Origin: Adineta steineri
Taxonomy: Eukaryota > Rotifera > Eurotatoria > Adinetida > Adinetidae
NCBI GenBank assembly: GCA_905250115.1
Contig: CAJNOI010000002.1
Coordinates: 1,391,678 to 1,455,677 of the forward strand
Direction: 5' to 3'
DNA length: 64,000 nucleotides
A program made the position numbers and the translations under genes. The notes below the pieces were generated by a model. That model was given only the letters and a program-made list of their open reading frames with translations, made no database searches and was not told where the DNA came from. Positions 24,896-37,421 of this stretch are shown here, in pieces (the stretch's first letter is position 1; the number at the start of each line of letters is the position of its first letter).

Positions 24896-25195
24896 ATGTT
24901 AAGTCGATTGTATTCAAGTTTATCTTGTTCTGTCAATATCCAGCGTTCGTTTGTCTTACGTAATGCTCTACGTTTACATTCGACAGCTAGTAAAGATTCA
25001 AAAAAGTCTTCAACAAAAGGTAAAACACCAATGGGTAAATTAGATGAAGATTCACATCCCGATGCACAAAAGCAACCATTAAAACCATGGCCAAATAATG
25101 TTAATCCACATACTGGTGAAATAAATGGACCAAGTGGACCTGAACCAACACGATATGGTGATTGGGAACGAAAAGGAAAATGTGTTGATTTCTAA
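24896..25195 (+). CDS. SDHAF4: Succinate dehydrogenase assembly factor 4
   Basis: Intronless, 99 residues. SDHAF4/Sdh8 is a mitochondrial matrix chaperone that binds flavinated SDHA and promotes its joining to SDHB. The N-terminus is a mitochondrial targeting type ([20 protein letters not shown], rich in Arg and Ser, no acids). The C-terminus carries the family signature: [20 protein letters not shown] is close to the observed [20 protein letters not shown], then [10 protein letters not shown] at the very end. Length fits the family (about 100-110). It starts 131 bp after the MMTAG2 stop and two bases after a TTACAG acceptor-like site, so it may be the third gene of a trans-spliced cluster. 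Confidence 0.93.
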   Translation: MLSRLYSSLSCSVNIQRSFVLRNALRLHSTASKDSKKSSTKGKTPMGKLDEDSHPDAQKQPLKPWPNNVNPHTGEINGPSGPEPTRYGDWERKGKCVDF

Positions 25196-25615
25196 TGTTT
25201 GACTATTCTTTGATACTAGTATCCTATTTTCTTAATAAATAGATAAACCAATTATGTAAAATGAATCTAACGATTAAGCGAACATCTTTACTTTCGAACA
25301 CAATCATAATTTAATCAATAACTAATAATAAAAAAACGAAGAAAGTTTGTCGTGCATTAATTTATAAAACCTTTAGAATAGTGAATACTAAACTGATTCA
25401 AGTTAATTTCAATATATAGAAGAGAAATATCATTAAGAATTCTATTGAATATTCACAATCATATTACAATAGATGTCTCTAATAAGAAATCGTATTTTAG
25501 TTATTAGAAAATATTTAAATAAAGTTTATTGATGATAATTTTTTTTTATTTTAATCTATCAATAACTAATAAAATCTACATATGATTTAAAATTAAAAAA
25601 AAATCGAATATGTTT
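25196..25615. other. Convergent intergenic region
   Basis: AT-rich 3' flanks of SDHAF4 and the heat-shock protein gene, with AATAAA near 25233. I see no gene in it. Confidence 0.6.
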
Positions 25616-27010
25616 TCATTTGCTTCCAAATGCTGAATTAACTGAACCAGCAATGGAACATGTTGAACTTGTTGGTGATGCACATTTAGGAATTCTAATA
25701 TCATCACGAAGACTATCACCTTTCATTAAATTCATACCATGATTACCATGTTCAAGTGAAGCAGTTTTTACATTTGGAATATCAGCAAAATTTTCATAGT
25801 ATGGAGCAGTAATGACAAGTCGTTTACCATCATGAAGAAATGAACGCATATGTTCAACATCAATGTTCTAAATAGAATAATATATGATTATTTATTATTT
25901 GATCTATTAACTTACAGGTGGTAATGTAATAGCTTTGTAGATATATGAACGACCTGTATGATGTTTATCTGTTGCACTTGATTCAGCCTAGAATAAATAA
26001 AATATGAATTTCGAAGAATAAAAATAATTATTTATGATTTACTTGAACAATTAAATCATGATCTTTAAGATGAAGTTGAATTTGACTTGGTTTAAAACCA
26101 GTCATATCTAATGACATATCAATTTTCTTTCCACCGGTTTCGGTACTATCAGTAATTTTTGGTTCAAATGAACTTTTGAAGAATTCATCGAAATTGAAAT
26201 CTTTTTTGTTAGCACCATATTTTTGTAATTGATGATGATGATCATCTATTCGAAAGAAAGAAAAAAATAGAACATACAAAATAATAAACAATTATTTACC
26301 TCGTTCTTTATGTACTGTAATAAGTGGAAATTCGACAACCAATGTACCTGAAGAAAATATAATTATTCTATAATGAAAAATAATTAAATGAAAATTTCAA
26401 ACCTTTGGCTGTAAGAAATGATGTCATATGTTCAAGACTAGCATTATCAGGTAATTCATATGTTTTACGCATTTCTTTGGTTGAAAAATCTTCACCTTAA
26501 AAAAAATGGTGTAAGATATTTTTATGTTTAGTATTTGAATTTTACCATCACGTAATTCTTGTTTTCCATCGATGAATAATTTGCGGCCAATAACTTTGAC
26601 ACTTAAATCTTCTGGTTTATAACCAGTAACATCTAATGTAACACGAAATTTATCAGTATGTGCTCGTTTTTTATGACCAGTAACTGGACAAAGTTCACGT
26701 TGGGCACGTGGTGGATCTTGTAACCATCTAAAAAAAATGAATTTAATTTCTTTTTGTTTGGAATATATATATTTACTGAAGAGCGTTTTGCATACGATGT
26801 GAAGCTAAATCAACTTCATCGAATGGATCAAATACATCAAGTGATTGACCTTTGAAAATAGGAAAAAAAAACAGCATATTTTGATTAGAAGAATAAATAT
26901 TTTCATCACTAATACTAACCAAGAAAATTTTCAAAGTCAAAAAGGTGTCGTGGAAAACGACCAACTGGTACATGTTCATGATCTTTTAAATCGTGCATAT
27001 GTGACATCAT
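25616..27010 (-). CDS. Small heat-shock protein with two alpha-crystallin domains
   Basis: Small HSPs are ATP-independent holdases that bind unfolding proteins. The spliced product is about 337 residues, roughly twice a typical sHSP. The start at 27010 gives MMSHMHDLKDHEHVPVGRFP, then an aromatic N-terminal arm (RHLFDFENFLGQ). Alpha-crystallin domain 1 covers about 78-155 (DKFRVTLDVTGYKPEDLSVK, VIGRKLFIDGKQE, a LPDNASLEHMTSFLTAKGTL loop, VVEFPL). After a linker with DDHHHQLQKYG, domain 2 covers about 200-275 (KIDMSLDMTGFKPSQIQLHL, KDHDLIVQAE, LPPNIDVEHMRSFLHDGKRL). A Ser-rich tail ends NSAFGSK. Domain 1 has the better preserved GxL core. A TATA-like box and an HSE half-dyad lie upstream. Two-domain sHSPs are known in a few invertebrates and flatworms. 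Confidence 0.9.
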
Positions 27011-27074
27011 GATGTATTGTAAAGAGATAGTTACGTTTAATGAAAACAGTAAAGGAATGAATAAATAATTGCGC

Positions 27075-27081
27075 CTTTATA
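27075..27081 (-). promoter_or_regulatory. TATA box of the small heat-shock gene
   Basis: On the minus strand this reads TATAAAG, in the context GGTATAAAGGCGC, about 65-70 bp before the ATG at 27010. That spacing suits a short leader. Confidence 0.5.
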
Positions 27082-27240
27082 CCAAATATATTTCTCTTAT
27101 TTCTTCTATTCTATCTTTTATCTGTATGATTCCTACGTCATTATAACCTATAGTCGAAAATCGAATACAAATAAATCATAGAATATAACAGAGACATAGA
27201 TCGCCTGTCTTTGAACAAAATAGTCGAGGTAGAAACGGAC

Positions 27241-27248
27241 GAATATTC
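27241..27248. promoter_or_regulatory. Possible heat-shock element dyad
   Basis: GAATATTC is an inverted GAAnnTTC pair, the core of a heat-shock-factor site, about 160 bp upstream of the TATA-like box. A single dyad is weak evidence, since functional sites usually have three units. Confidence 0.28.
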
Positions 27249-30097
27249 TTTATTATTAGTGTTTGTTAGTAAAGACAAACAACAAAGGTTATAGACGCAA
27301 AATTTATTTAACTAGTGATTTATTTAGATAAAGTATAGTCCATGAAGGATAAAGTTAATTGTTCTATCTATATGGGTTAAAGTATACAGCTGATTTATTC
27401 TAATCATAAAAAGTTGTACCTATGATGAAGATTTACAATTGATGCTTCTCTTTAATCATACATTAGTTGAAATATATTGAAGAAACTAGAAATTATTTTA
27501 TCTATTTTAATTGAATGTGTAATCATTAAAAGATTCAATAGAGATTAACTTTATCGAAAGGAAAATTTTCGCTTTTCAGTAGAATGTTATCTTTCAAAAT
27601 CTGCACATTTATGAAGAATTAGTTTTTAACAAATGTAGTTAGTGACCTTTTCATTATCTTCTGCCAGTTATTCATTACATTCCTTCTTATGTCACCACAC
27701 AATTAGTTAAATTCTCACGTTAGTTTCTCATTCTATGATATATTGTTATGGATAGTATATGCAAGATAAGAGAACGAAAATTCTAGTCTTTTCTCCTTTG
27801 TTTTCATCTCTCTATCTTTTTATACACGAAAGCGACCGAAGTTTTAGAATAGTTCACATGCCATTTGAACAAACTTGGAGTAAAGCAGAAGTCATATGAT
27901 CATGCTACCGTTTCATGAAATTCTTGCATGATCTTTATTCCTTGATATGCTATTCGAGAATCTAAAACCTGGTTCGAATCAATAAACAACAATCAAGAGA
28001 AAGGAATCATAGGTCAATCAAGAACATTTGAACTTTTTGTTCTCATTATGAGTACTTTTATTACTTTAATGCAAAGCAGCGCACTATGTAATAAATGATT
28101 AAATAGTAACAGTGGCAAAACAGATGACGCATTATGTGTCCCTTATGACTAATAAAAATCATGAAATAAAGTGTTTTTCTATTGAGTTTCTTGTTAAAAT
28201 AAATTGGATTTCATCGTTTCGAATTTTTTTTATAGTAACCATTAGTTTTTTCAAAAAATTGCCTTTTCTGATATTTGAATTTTCAATCTGGCAACCCTGG
28301 TTATTAGCGTAGATTGTTTTTAAATAAAGAATGCTTTCATAGTTCATACCATTTGTATTTCTATCTTTAATGAACATTTCATTCAATGAACTTCCACTGA
28401 ATCTTCAGTATTATTATATAATATATATTTAGAAATTATAATAAAGTTTTATATAAACAATTAAGAATGATTATCTTCCAATTCAAATGTATTTCCTATA
28501 TCTTTTAATGATAAACTCATTTAAAACAGATAAAAAGACAAGAAGTTAGATAATTTCCGTTATATAATATATGTCATCTGTTGTTTTTATTCCAACAAGA
28601 ATCACATGAAAAGACATTATGAATAAATCCATATATTTTGTTCTTCTAGTTAACCCTAGTACTGCCAGTCTGTGTCATCTTTAACTCAGTCACCATCAAA
28701 TTTTCATACAATGGAGATATTTTACTGTTTCATACCTTTCAAAAACAGGATGTGAGGTATGGGTGTGGGTGAGTATAAGATGACTTGAAAATGCAAAAAA
28801 AGGTTCAGGAGTATCGGGGTTAATTTATAAATAGTTTTGAAGAGAAACCAGTAAGTATCACTCTATTTATAATTGAGAAACAAATACCTTTAACTCTTTT
28901 CATTACTATTGAACTGTAAACTTACAATAAAATCATGCATTCATTAATAAGTACTTAACTTATGATAATTATTTTGAATGTGTTTTCTAATTGTAGTATA
29001 TATGATATTCTGTATAAATGACTTTTTATTCTTTCACTTACAAAATTAAAATGTCATACTTCTGAACTTCATCGATAAATATCTGTCAATGCATTAATTT
29101 TTCATATATATATACATTAATATATTATGTCAATGTTGATTATTATTACAATATTTTTAAGAATGATCTAGATTGATGAAATGAAAAAGTATTATTTCGA
29201 TTGTAAAATACATTTTGTCTTATATAGAAGCAATGATTGAGTACAGTCTATGAATAAAACCAAAGTTTACACTGATGGTAACTTTTGGTACTCTCTATTG
29301 ATTTATATATTGAAAATAATCGTCAATCATCATTAATATTATTATTCGTACTGTATATAGTATCTGATAAAACCTCTCTATTTTACTAAGAATAGTATAT
29401 GAAAGAAAAAGACTATAAACCCATACACATCTTAGGCAATGAGATATTTTAATATTAATTATTTATATAATTCCCTAATCCAGTCTAGCATTTTATTTTA
29501 TCAAAAATCTGAGTATTTGTTCACTGAAATACAAGATTCTAAAATGATTACTTATACAATTTAGTTACAAATAAACCCACGTAAAATTTTAAAGTATTCA
29601 TCTACATAATCGACATACATTAACTTCTAAAACTAAACGTGGCAAAACTTAATTAATAATAAATTTCATTATGATAATATAAATCAAAATACATCCACAT
29701 CACGCCATCATTTTTATTTTCTGTACTGCATTAAAATAATGTAATGCAAGACAATACACTATTATGTTAATCTTATTCATTTATAACCAATAATCTTCAT
29801 TAATTAGAAAATATTGAACAGAATGACTTAAAATAATCCATATGAATAATTTTTTTATCGTCTACGGGTTATTATTATCATAACTTTACTTTTCATACTT
29901 CTTCTTCTTGAATAAAACATATATCCTTTAAAACTCATTATAATTATAACATTAAGCTATTTCTTTATTTTTTCACGTACTGATATAAATTTTGTAATAA
30001 AACGACCAATGGACCATCAATGTGTCTTTTTTGTTTACAAATAAAAAAAAATTAATATAGAAAATATAAATAACAAAGCAAGAAAAAAAACTATAAT
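27249..30097. other. Gene-poor stretch, 2.8 kb
   Basis: AT-rich DNA between the heat-shock gene promoter and the 3' end of the amine receptor. It holds a piggyBac-like miniature element at 28654-28819. No supported gene; the short open frames have no domain or splice support. Confidence 0.5.
28654..28819. mobile_element. piggyBac-like miniature element, flanked by TTAA
   Basis: A 166 bp segment is flanked on both sides by TTAA, at 28650-28653 and 28820-28823, the target duplication of piggyBac transposons. The ends read CCCTAGTACTGCC on the left and, reversed, CCCCGATACTCCT on the right (8 of 13 identical). A second inverted pair, GTCATCTT near 28674 and AAGATGAC near 28777, lies asymmetrically inside the ends, a layout also found in classical piggyBac. 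It has no coding capacity. TTAA is frequent in AT-rich DNA, so this is moderate evidence. Confidence 0.5.
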
Positions 30098-32013
30098 TTA
30101 TCGTCGTCGACTCATTGCATGTAGTGCATGAAGTTCACGTAAGGCATTTAAATTAGGTAGTTTTGTTTTTGCATGTTGACAATAACAAATTTTTTGAAAA
30201 GCACGACGAAAATGTATATTACATAATGGATAAATTAATGGATTGATTGTAGAATTAATATAACCAAGCCATATAGATGCTGTAAAAACTGTATCAGATA
30301 TACAATCATTACACCAAGCAACAACTAAAAATAAGATAAAATATGGTAACCATGTTATAGTAAATACACCAACAAGCATTCCTAATTGTCTTGCTGCTTT
30401 AAGTTCTTTTTGTAATGAACTTGAACGACTTGGATTAATAAGTGTATTAAAAAAATTCATTTTCGTTTTTCGATTTGCTGATGGTTCACTAGTTACTGTC
30501 GTTATTGAATGTTTTGCTTGTGGTGTTGGTACTTTTAGATGGGGATTTGTTGGTGGTGAATGATTGAATATTGATGATCGTTGTCTAAAGTAACAAAAAA
30601 GTTTTATTAATCGTTAATAACTTTATTTTATCTACCTAGTAATGTTTTTTAATTCATGTTGCGTTTCTTTTCGATTCATGAACATTGTTTCTGCATATGC
30701 ATCGGAAGAACTATTTGATGATATTGATAATGTTCTTTCTAAGGATTTCTTCTTTTTAATGTGTGGTAATTTCTTTTCTGATTGTTCACTTGAATTAATT
30801 TTTATTAAACATTTCTTCTTATTTGATACATTGACAAGATTTTTTATTGTATTTGCATAATCAAATGTTTTGCTAGATGAAACATGATTTTTATATTTAC
30901 TTTCATCTTTTGAATCTGCTATTGATGTAAATATCATTGATCGAGGTTTTATTTGAGTATATGAATAGCGTTCTTGTGATGATGACGAAGATCTTTTTAA
31001 TGGTTTTCGTTGTCGTTCCCAAAGACTTTCCGTATCACTACCATTAAAATTTTGACATGTTGAGCAAAAACATTGACCAGGTTCAATAAGAGGTATTATA
31101 TTATTAGTATTACTATTTGAAATAGATAAATCCAATGGATTAGGAACAATAGCTGGTGATAATGTTTGTTCATCAGTATATTCCGTTTTTACATGATTAG
31201 TTTCATTTTCATTACGTGTTGATGAATTTGTATGTGCATGATCATATTTCATTTGTCTTTGTGTTGCTGATGATAAACGTCGACCAAGTTCCATTTTCGA
31301 ACGTGAACGTATAGCAACCATTATTCGACATGATATAAGAATCATAGTTAATAACGGAAAATAAAAATTAACTAATGCGGTTAATGTTTTAAATGTTTTA
31401 TTCGAACGAAATGATGTATCACATTCATTGGGTTTTATAATATCACTATGTTTAGGAGCAATATATGACCAGAATATAATTGCTGGCGCCCATAAGAATG
31501 ATATAAACCATACAATAAGTATAAATATTGTTGCTCGTCGACGAGTACGTTTTTGTAAATAACGTAAAGGATATACAACTGCCCAATAACGATCGAGACT
31601 GAGAAGAACAAGATTAAATATACTAGCAGTACTGAAAATAAAAATTAATATATTTTATTTTATTTTTTTGTTTTTGTTTTAATATACCTTGCAACATAAT
31701 CAATTGATAACCATAATTTACATAGAAGAGAAGAAAATGGCCATCGACCAGCGATGATATTAGCTGCATTTAAAGGCATAACAAACAGACCAACAGCTAA
31801 ATCAGCAAATGTTAAACTAAGTATAAATAAATTTGAAACAGTTCGTAAATATTTTTCTGTACGTATAGCATGAAGTACTAAAATATTTCCACAAACAGTA
31901 AGTACTGATACACTAGAGAGTATACAACCAAGAATTATTTTCTGTACTAATTTTTCGACAAATATTGTCGATGTATTTGAATTCGTAGATGAATTTTGTA
32001 ACGTATCATTCAT
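30098..32013 (-). CDS. Histamine H1-like biogenic amine receptor
   Basis: Three exons (32013-31688, 31631-30636, 30584-30098) total 1,809 nt, 602 residues. All seven helices are present: TM1 with CGNILVLHAI, TM2 with SLTFADLAVGL, and TM3 with WLSIDYVASTASIFN carrying the amine-binding Asp. LSLDRYWAVVYPLRY is the DRY region. TM4 holds SFLWAPAIIFW. TM5 reads ALVNFYFPLLTMILI, placing Asn where the H1 receptor has its histamine-contacting Asn5.46. TM6 WLPYFILFLVVAW has Phe where muscarinic receptors have Asn6.52. TM7 IWLGYINSTINPLIYPLCN is nearly the H1 form. Loop 3 is very long (about 240 residues), Ser-rich and basic. Family Gq coupling is known for H1, only inferred here. A muscarinic or dopamine identity is less likely. 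Confidence 0.85.
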
Positions 32014-35000
32014 ACTCGTTTATCGAAATTTATTTTTCTATAGTTGTCATTCATATATGTCTGAATGATTATAATAATAATAAGAGTAGTAATAGTAATA
32101 TTAATTAAAATAAAAGCAAAGAGTTTTAATTATATATTCATATTCATTCCAAACCAAAATAGTAAAAAAAAGAAAGCTGAATTCACATTAATAATTTTCT
32201 AGAAATAGAAAAAGACAAATTTAGAATACAAAATTTATCAAGATTATTAATATAATGATTTCTAATAGCTAAGAGAATCAAATCTCAACCATTAGTTAAT
32301 TCTCTTATCTAATTTTCTATAATATCTAAAGCATATTTATTAGGAAAGAGATGAGGCAGACATATTCTAGGTTGGCTCATTCTCAGTGGAATAAATTGTA
32401 AAATAGGACATTCATAAAAGGCGACAGGTGTTAAAATGCGAATAAAAATTGCTTTTAAAATACAAGTATCGATGCAGGAATAATCAGAATAAAATAAACA
32501 ACTAAATTATTCATTAGTTTTAAGAAAAGAAGAATAAATCCTATGAACAAATAGGCTTAGATAAAAGATGAATAGAGTGCATTGTATACATCGACATTCT
32601 ATTGTTTTTTCTTTTTATGATACTACCATGTTATCTAAAAGATGACACTGGACTGAAAGCAACTCGTATTGATGAAGAAGAAAAAAAAAGAAAGAAAGAA
32701 GAACAATAGAGAAGAGTTGCAAATGTAATTGATGGTGAAGAAGTATAAGAGAACACTTGACACTAAAGAACGAGAACGTATTTTGACAAGTTTTCTTTTT
32801 TTCTCATTTCCGAAATCATTGATTTTTCACTGGTTTTGTCCTTTTTTTTATATATCCCGTTTCAATGTTATATATATATATAGGAGAGAGTGTGAGATAG
32901 ATATAAAAGAACATAAAAATGATGAAATATTAAGAGCAGAATACTAACTGTCTAATGAAATAGATTGGTAGAATGATGCATGATAATCTATAAAAGAATA
33001 TTCTTTTTTTTTTCTTTTCATCTTTCTATAATACATCTAAAAAAGAAATCACATAAAAATAAAAAATTATTCACAAAGATAATAGAAGGAAAAAAACATA
33101 TATATCTTAATTTTTTCTCAATGAATAATGACGACTATTGTAATACTTTTGTCTTTTAAAAGTCTTATCTAATTTAACAGAAAAATCTTGTTTTTTTCAT
33201 TCAATTGTATTATCATATACAATACCTGATATATTTTTTAAGTAAGTATGACCTAACTTGTTAAAAAAAACAGAAGATAAATTATACATAAGCAAAATGC
33301 GTTAATAATAATTCAGAAAAACATTATAGAAAAGTAAGAAAAAATAAAAAGAACTAGTGACATTCTTGAGATATAGTCATGCAATGTATGAATATTATAC
33401 TTGCATCATTCAATACTCCTACTATTTTAGATTAAAAATAAAAAAAAAATTTTTAAGTCTTTTTATAGAATAATATAAAAGATATGTCACCTATTTTAGG
33501 AAATTTTCTAATTGCTACGTTGATATTTTTATTATTTTAATGCTAATAAGTTAAACTTCCCCTTTGGATATTCTTTTTTTCTCATCTCTGTGACGTTTTT
33601 ATTTATGACACGAACACATAAAAAAGACTATGTAGCAAAAATCTAGAAGAAAGAAATTACCCATATGGTGCGTGTCTTATACACGAATGACTCTCAAACG
33701 TGCTTCTCGACTTAAATGTATATGTATATATATGCTGAATATGCATCACTACTGTTCCTATGTGATCAATCACGCAAAAGTTATAGCAAAAACCAATAGG
33801 GAACAAAGAAAATAACTATTGACTAGAATAAATCTCTATTTTTATGCTTTTTTATTTATAGAAAATTCTATCAAAAATATGATTTCATGTTAGCCGGCAG
33901 TTCTATAATACGACTAATAAAATTTGTTTTATTTTATGCATATTTTACTATTAAGGAATGGCGCATAGATGATATCAAATGTAATCACTATTCTTTCTCG
34001 GTACATGTTTATTTGATGGCTTCAGGCTAAATAGGAAATGATTTATTCTTATTTAGAAGAATGAAAGTGAACATTCTTTTTTGTTTATTAAGCCTCATTG
34101 AAGTACTTCATAACCTATTATTTTCAAGAATTTCTCAATTAATAAAGTGTATATGTCAAAAACTTATTGAAAAGTTCTCATGCGAAAGAAATTAATATTT
34201 CAAATATTAGAGAAAAAAAATGTACTAAAAAACTAAAAACTAAATAACATAATTAACATGTTAGTCATAACAAGTAACATCTATATATATATATATATAT
34301 ACATAGCAGATGGTTTACGTATTCTCCTGTCACATGCCAAAAAAAAAATGGCAATACTCTCCTAATGGCTTAAAAACTATTATATATCTTAGAATCAAAA
34401 TCAAAATAAAGTCAAAGAGTATAATACAAATCCGATATATTATAGTTATACATCTATTATAAATATATGTTGTTTTGGTTATTATTGCTTTCATTCTATG
34501 ATTTAGCTCTCAAAAGTTGTTCTGTGATAATCAACATCTAATAGCTGTAACAAAATCTTCTACATTCTGTTTCTTGTCGAGTCTCTTATCATCAATAAAT
34601 AAATCATTCTATAGCTTCGTCTACTATTTCTTCTTCTTTTTCATATTGCTATATCTATGTCATGCTACTTGTCACTAATAATGCATGGCGTCCAAACGAT
34701 GCCGATCATTTTAACTAAATGCACTCCGTTTATATCAATAGGCAAATTTCTTCTATGGTATTTGAATACACGATGAGCAAGCGATAAATATTTAGAAAAA
34801 TAGGCGAAAAAATTTTTATATTTACTGATTATATATAGAAATTTTATTTTTGTTATTTTTATGGAATGTGATAGAAACATTTCGATGAAATCAAATGATA
34901 AACAATGTGAAACCGGAACTCATACGCATAAAAACGACTATTCGAGAAGAATGATAGACTGTAGGATGTCTATTTTCTTTTTTTTTCTCCTTCATCATAG

Positions 35001-37421
35001 AAGTCACAAGTATAGAAATACACATGAAAATTAACCCAGCAGTGATCCTGTTGATTATCATCTTTCATATGCAAAATAAAATACAGTCATTCATAGTTTG
35101 TTGTTTTACTGTCTCTATTTTCCTTCAATTTACAATCTAATAACTCACACTCAAGCAATTTTTTTACATTAGATATATAATCAATCATTGATATACTTCG
35201 ATATGAAAAGATTAACATTTTACAATACTAAATCGATGACAAAAATAATCTAGCTTATTCTCTATATAATGAACTAACAAAATTCGAAAGAAATATTAAT
35301 TAAATAGATCGTCTCTATCATTGTCAATATTTCGAAATATTCTTTTTTTTATAAAAAAAAAAAAGATCTAACATACACGAAATATAACATTATTATTTCC
35401 GAGATTGTATTCTATTATTGGTCTTTGCGTGCAAGATCTTAAAGTTGACATTAGAATGAAAATAATAACATTCGTACACGACATTTATCTTAACTAGACG
35501 ATATTTTGACACATGATCAAATAACATGCAATATACTCCGATTTCCTTTCTATATCTTTTAAATACTGTTTATACATTCATATATAAAATAATCTATCGA
35601 ATGAATATTTTCGGAGATAAATAATTATCATATACTTCTATATTATTGATAGATAAAGGATGTTTATTAGAAAAATAACGACATATGAACCTATATAGCA
35701 ATGTCAACTGACTTTTGTTGAAAACAACAACAACAGCAACAATACATCGTTAGTAAGATGTATATATATATAATATACACTCATTTATCTCATATAAACA
35801 ATAGGAATACTAAATACATGTCTATTCCACTAATGTGCACTTGTAATAGACTCAAGAATGTAAGTCTATGACTAATTTGAAATATTTTAATAAAATAATT
35901 TCTTCCTTAATACTGTGCTTTTAATAGTAAATATATAAACAGATTATATATAATTATTATATATGACTTTTATGATAAGATCTTTCTAAAAAAAGCTGCT
36001 ATTATCCTTAATCAATATATGTCATATATGTTATCGGTCAATGTAAATAGCTTTATCTAATAAGGATACAAACTTTGTCAGAGTAACCCTGTGATATGTA
36101 AAATTACTTAATTGATCCATTAATAAATTGCAAGATTTGATTAAAAAATTAAATTTTTGATAAAAAAGAAGAAGAAGTAATATATTATAAATTTGTTTAT
36201 CTTCGTCAAGAAAGAATGTTGCCAAATGAAATCGGAACCAAAAAAATGTTGAATAATTATTTATATACACATAATTGTATTTGCGATGTTAAATAATTCT
36301 AATATACTCGGTCGTAGAACATCAAGTGACTACTTGTAGCACGGATGACGTTGAGTATTTTATTATAATACTCTTATGCATATATAACAGTAAATGATTC
36401 TTACTATTTGCTTTTTTTTTGATAGGTAATTAAGATAAATAATATAGTAACATTATGAATCAATATAACTACATTATTATTTATTGTCACTTAAAACTAA
36501 AAATTCGAGGTTATATGTCAAAATACTATGGACCTAAATTTTCTTATTTATTACATTGACAAATTAGATGACATTTAAATAATAAAATTATTATCATTCA
36601 TCTGAAAATAACGTATAATTCGAGTACATTTAGTTTTTTTGGCATGTATTTACTATATTAAAAAATCAGTTGAGTCATTGTAAGAACAACGAATAATATT
36701 TTTTTCATAAAAATTAATTATAGATGATTTGTTTGATAATATTATTCAGTAATAATATATATCGGCAATACAAAAATCGGATTTTTCGTTCTTATTATTT
36801 ATACTATCAAAATAAAGCTATTTCGAAATAATTTTCATTCTTTAAATAGCTTCTATTTTTGTCTATATTATTCTTAGGCACACATAATCGATGTTTTTAC
36901 AAATACTAATTATTCATTTTTTCTTTGAATGATATCAATGTTAAGAATGATAATGATCTTCCACTTAAATATAGGTTTTTGAATTATTTTCATGATAAAT
37001 TGATAGATGTGCAATGCATTCAAATGTAAATAAATATTTTCTATTGATAAGCAATCTTTTTGTTTTATTTAAATGTTTTGAAATATATTACATATTTGAT
37101 TATACTTACATTCAGAAAGTGTAATAACAACATTTCTCCTTATACATGACAGAGTTGTAACCGATCGGTTCTCACCGGTTTCAGGATTAGTTAGAACTTA
37201 TGCATCTGTGCTAGTCGTTTCGAAATGTATATTCTGATTGTTTACATTTTTTCAAGTAAAATATTCTATCAGTCAAATTTTTGAAAACGATTATAACTCT
37301 GACACATGAGAATCCTATGATATCATTGAAGTTTTATAATATGAAAATGGAAAGAATATATATATTTTTAATATACAATTAATGTATTTATTTTTAGTTA
37401 AAGATGACAATTCATTGTCAT
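32014..37421. other. Gene-poor stretch, 5.4 kb
   Basis: AT-rich DNA upstream of the H1-like receptor and downstream of the tetraspan gene. It includes (TA)n near 34283-34300 and several homopolymer runs. The receptor promoter and any leader exons must lie at the left edge. I see no supported gene or structured repeat. Confidence 0.45.

Noticed and set aside
27955..27990. tRNA T-arm-like GGTTCGAATC
   Set aside because: No acceptor stem, anticodon arm or D-arm could be paired around it.
30098..32013. Muscarinic acetylcholine receptor identity
   Set aside because: TM3 and TM4 resemble muscarinic receptors, but the Asn in TM6 needed there is Phe, and the TM5 Asn and TM7 sequence are those of histamine H1.
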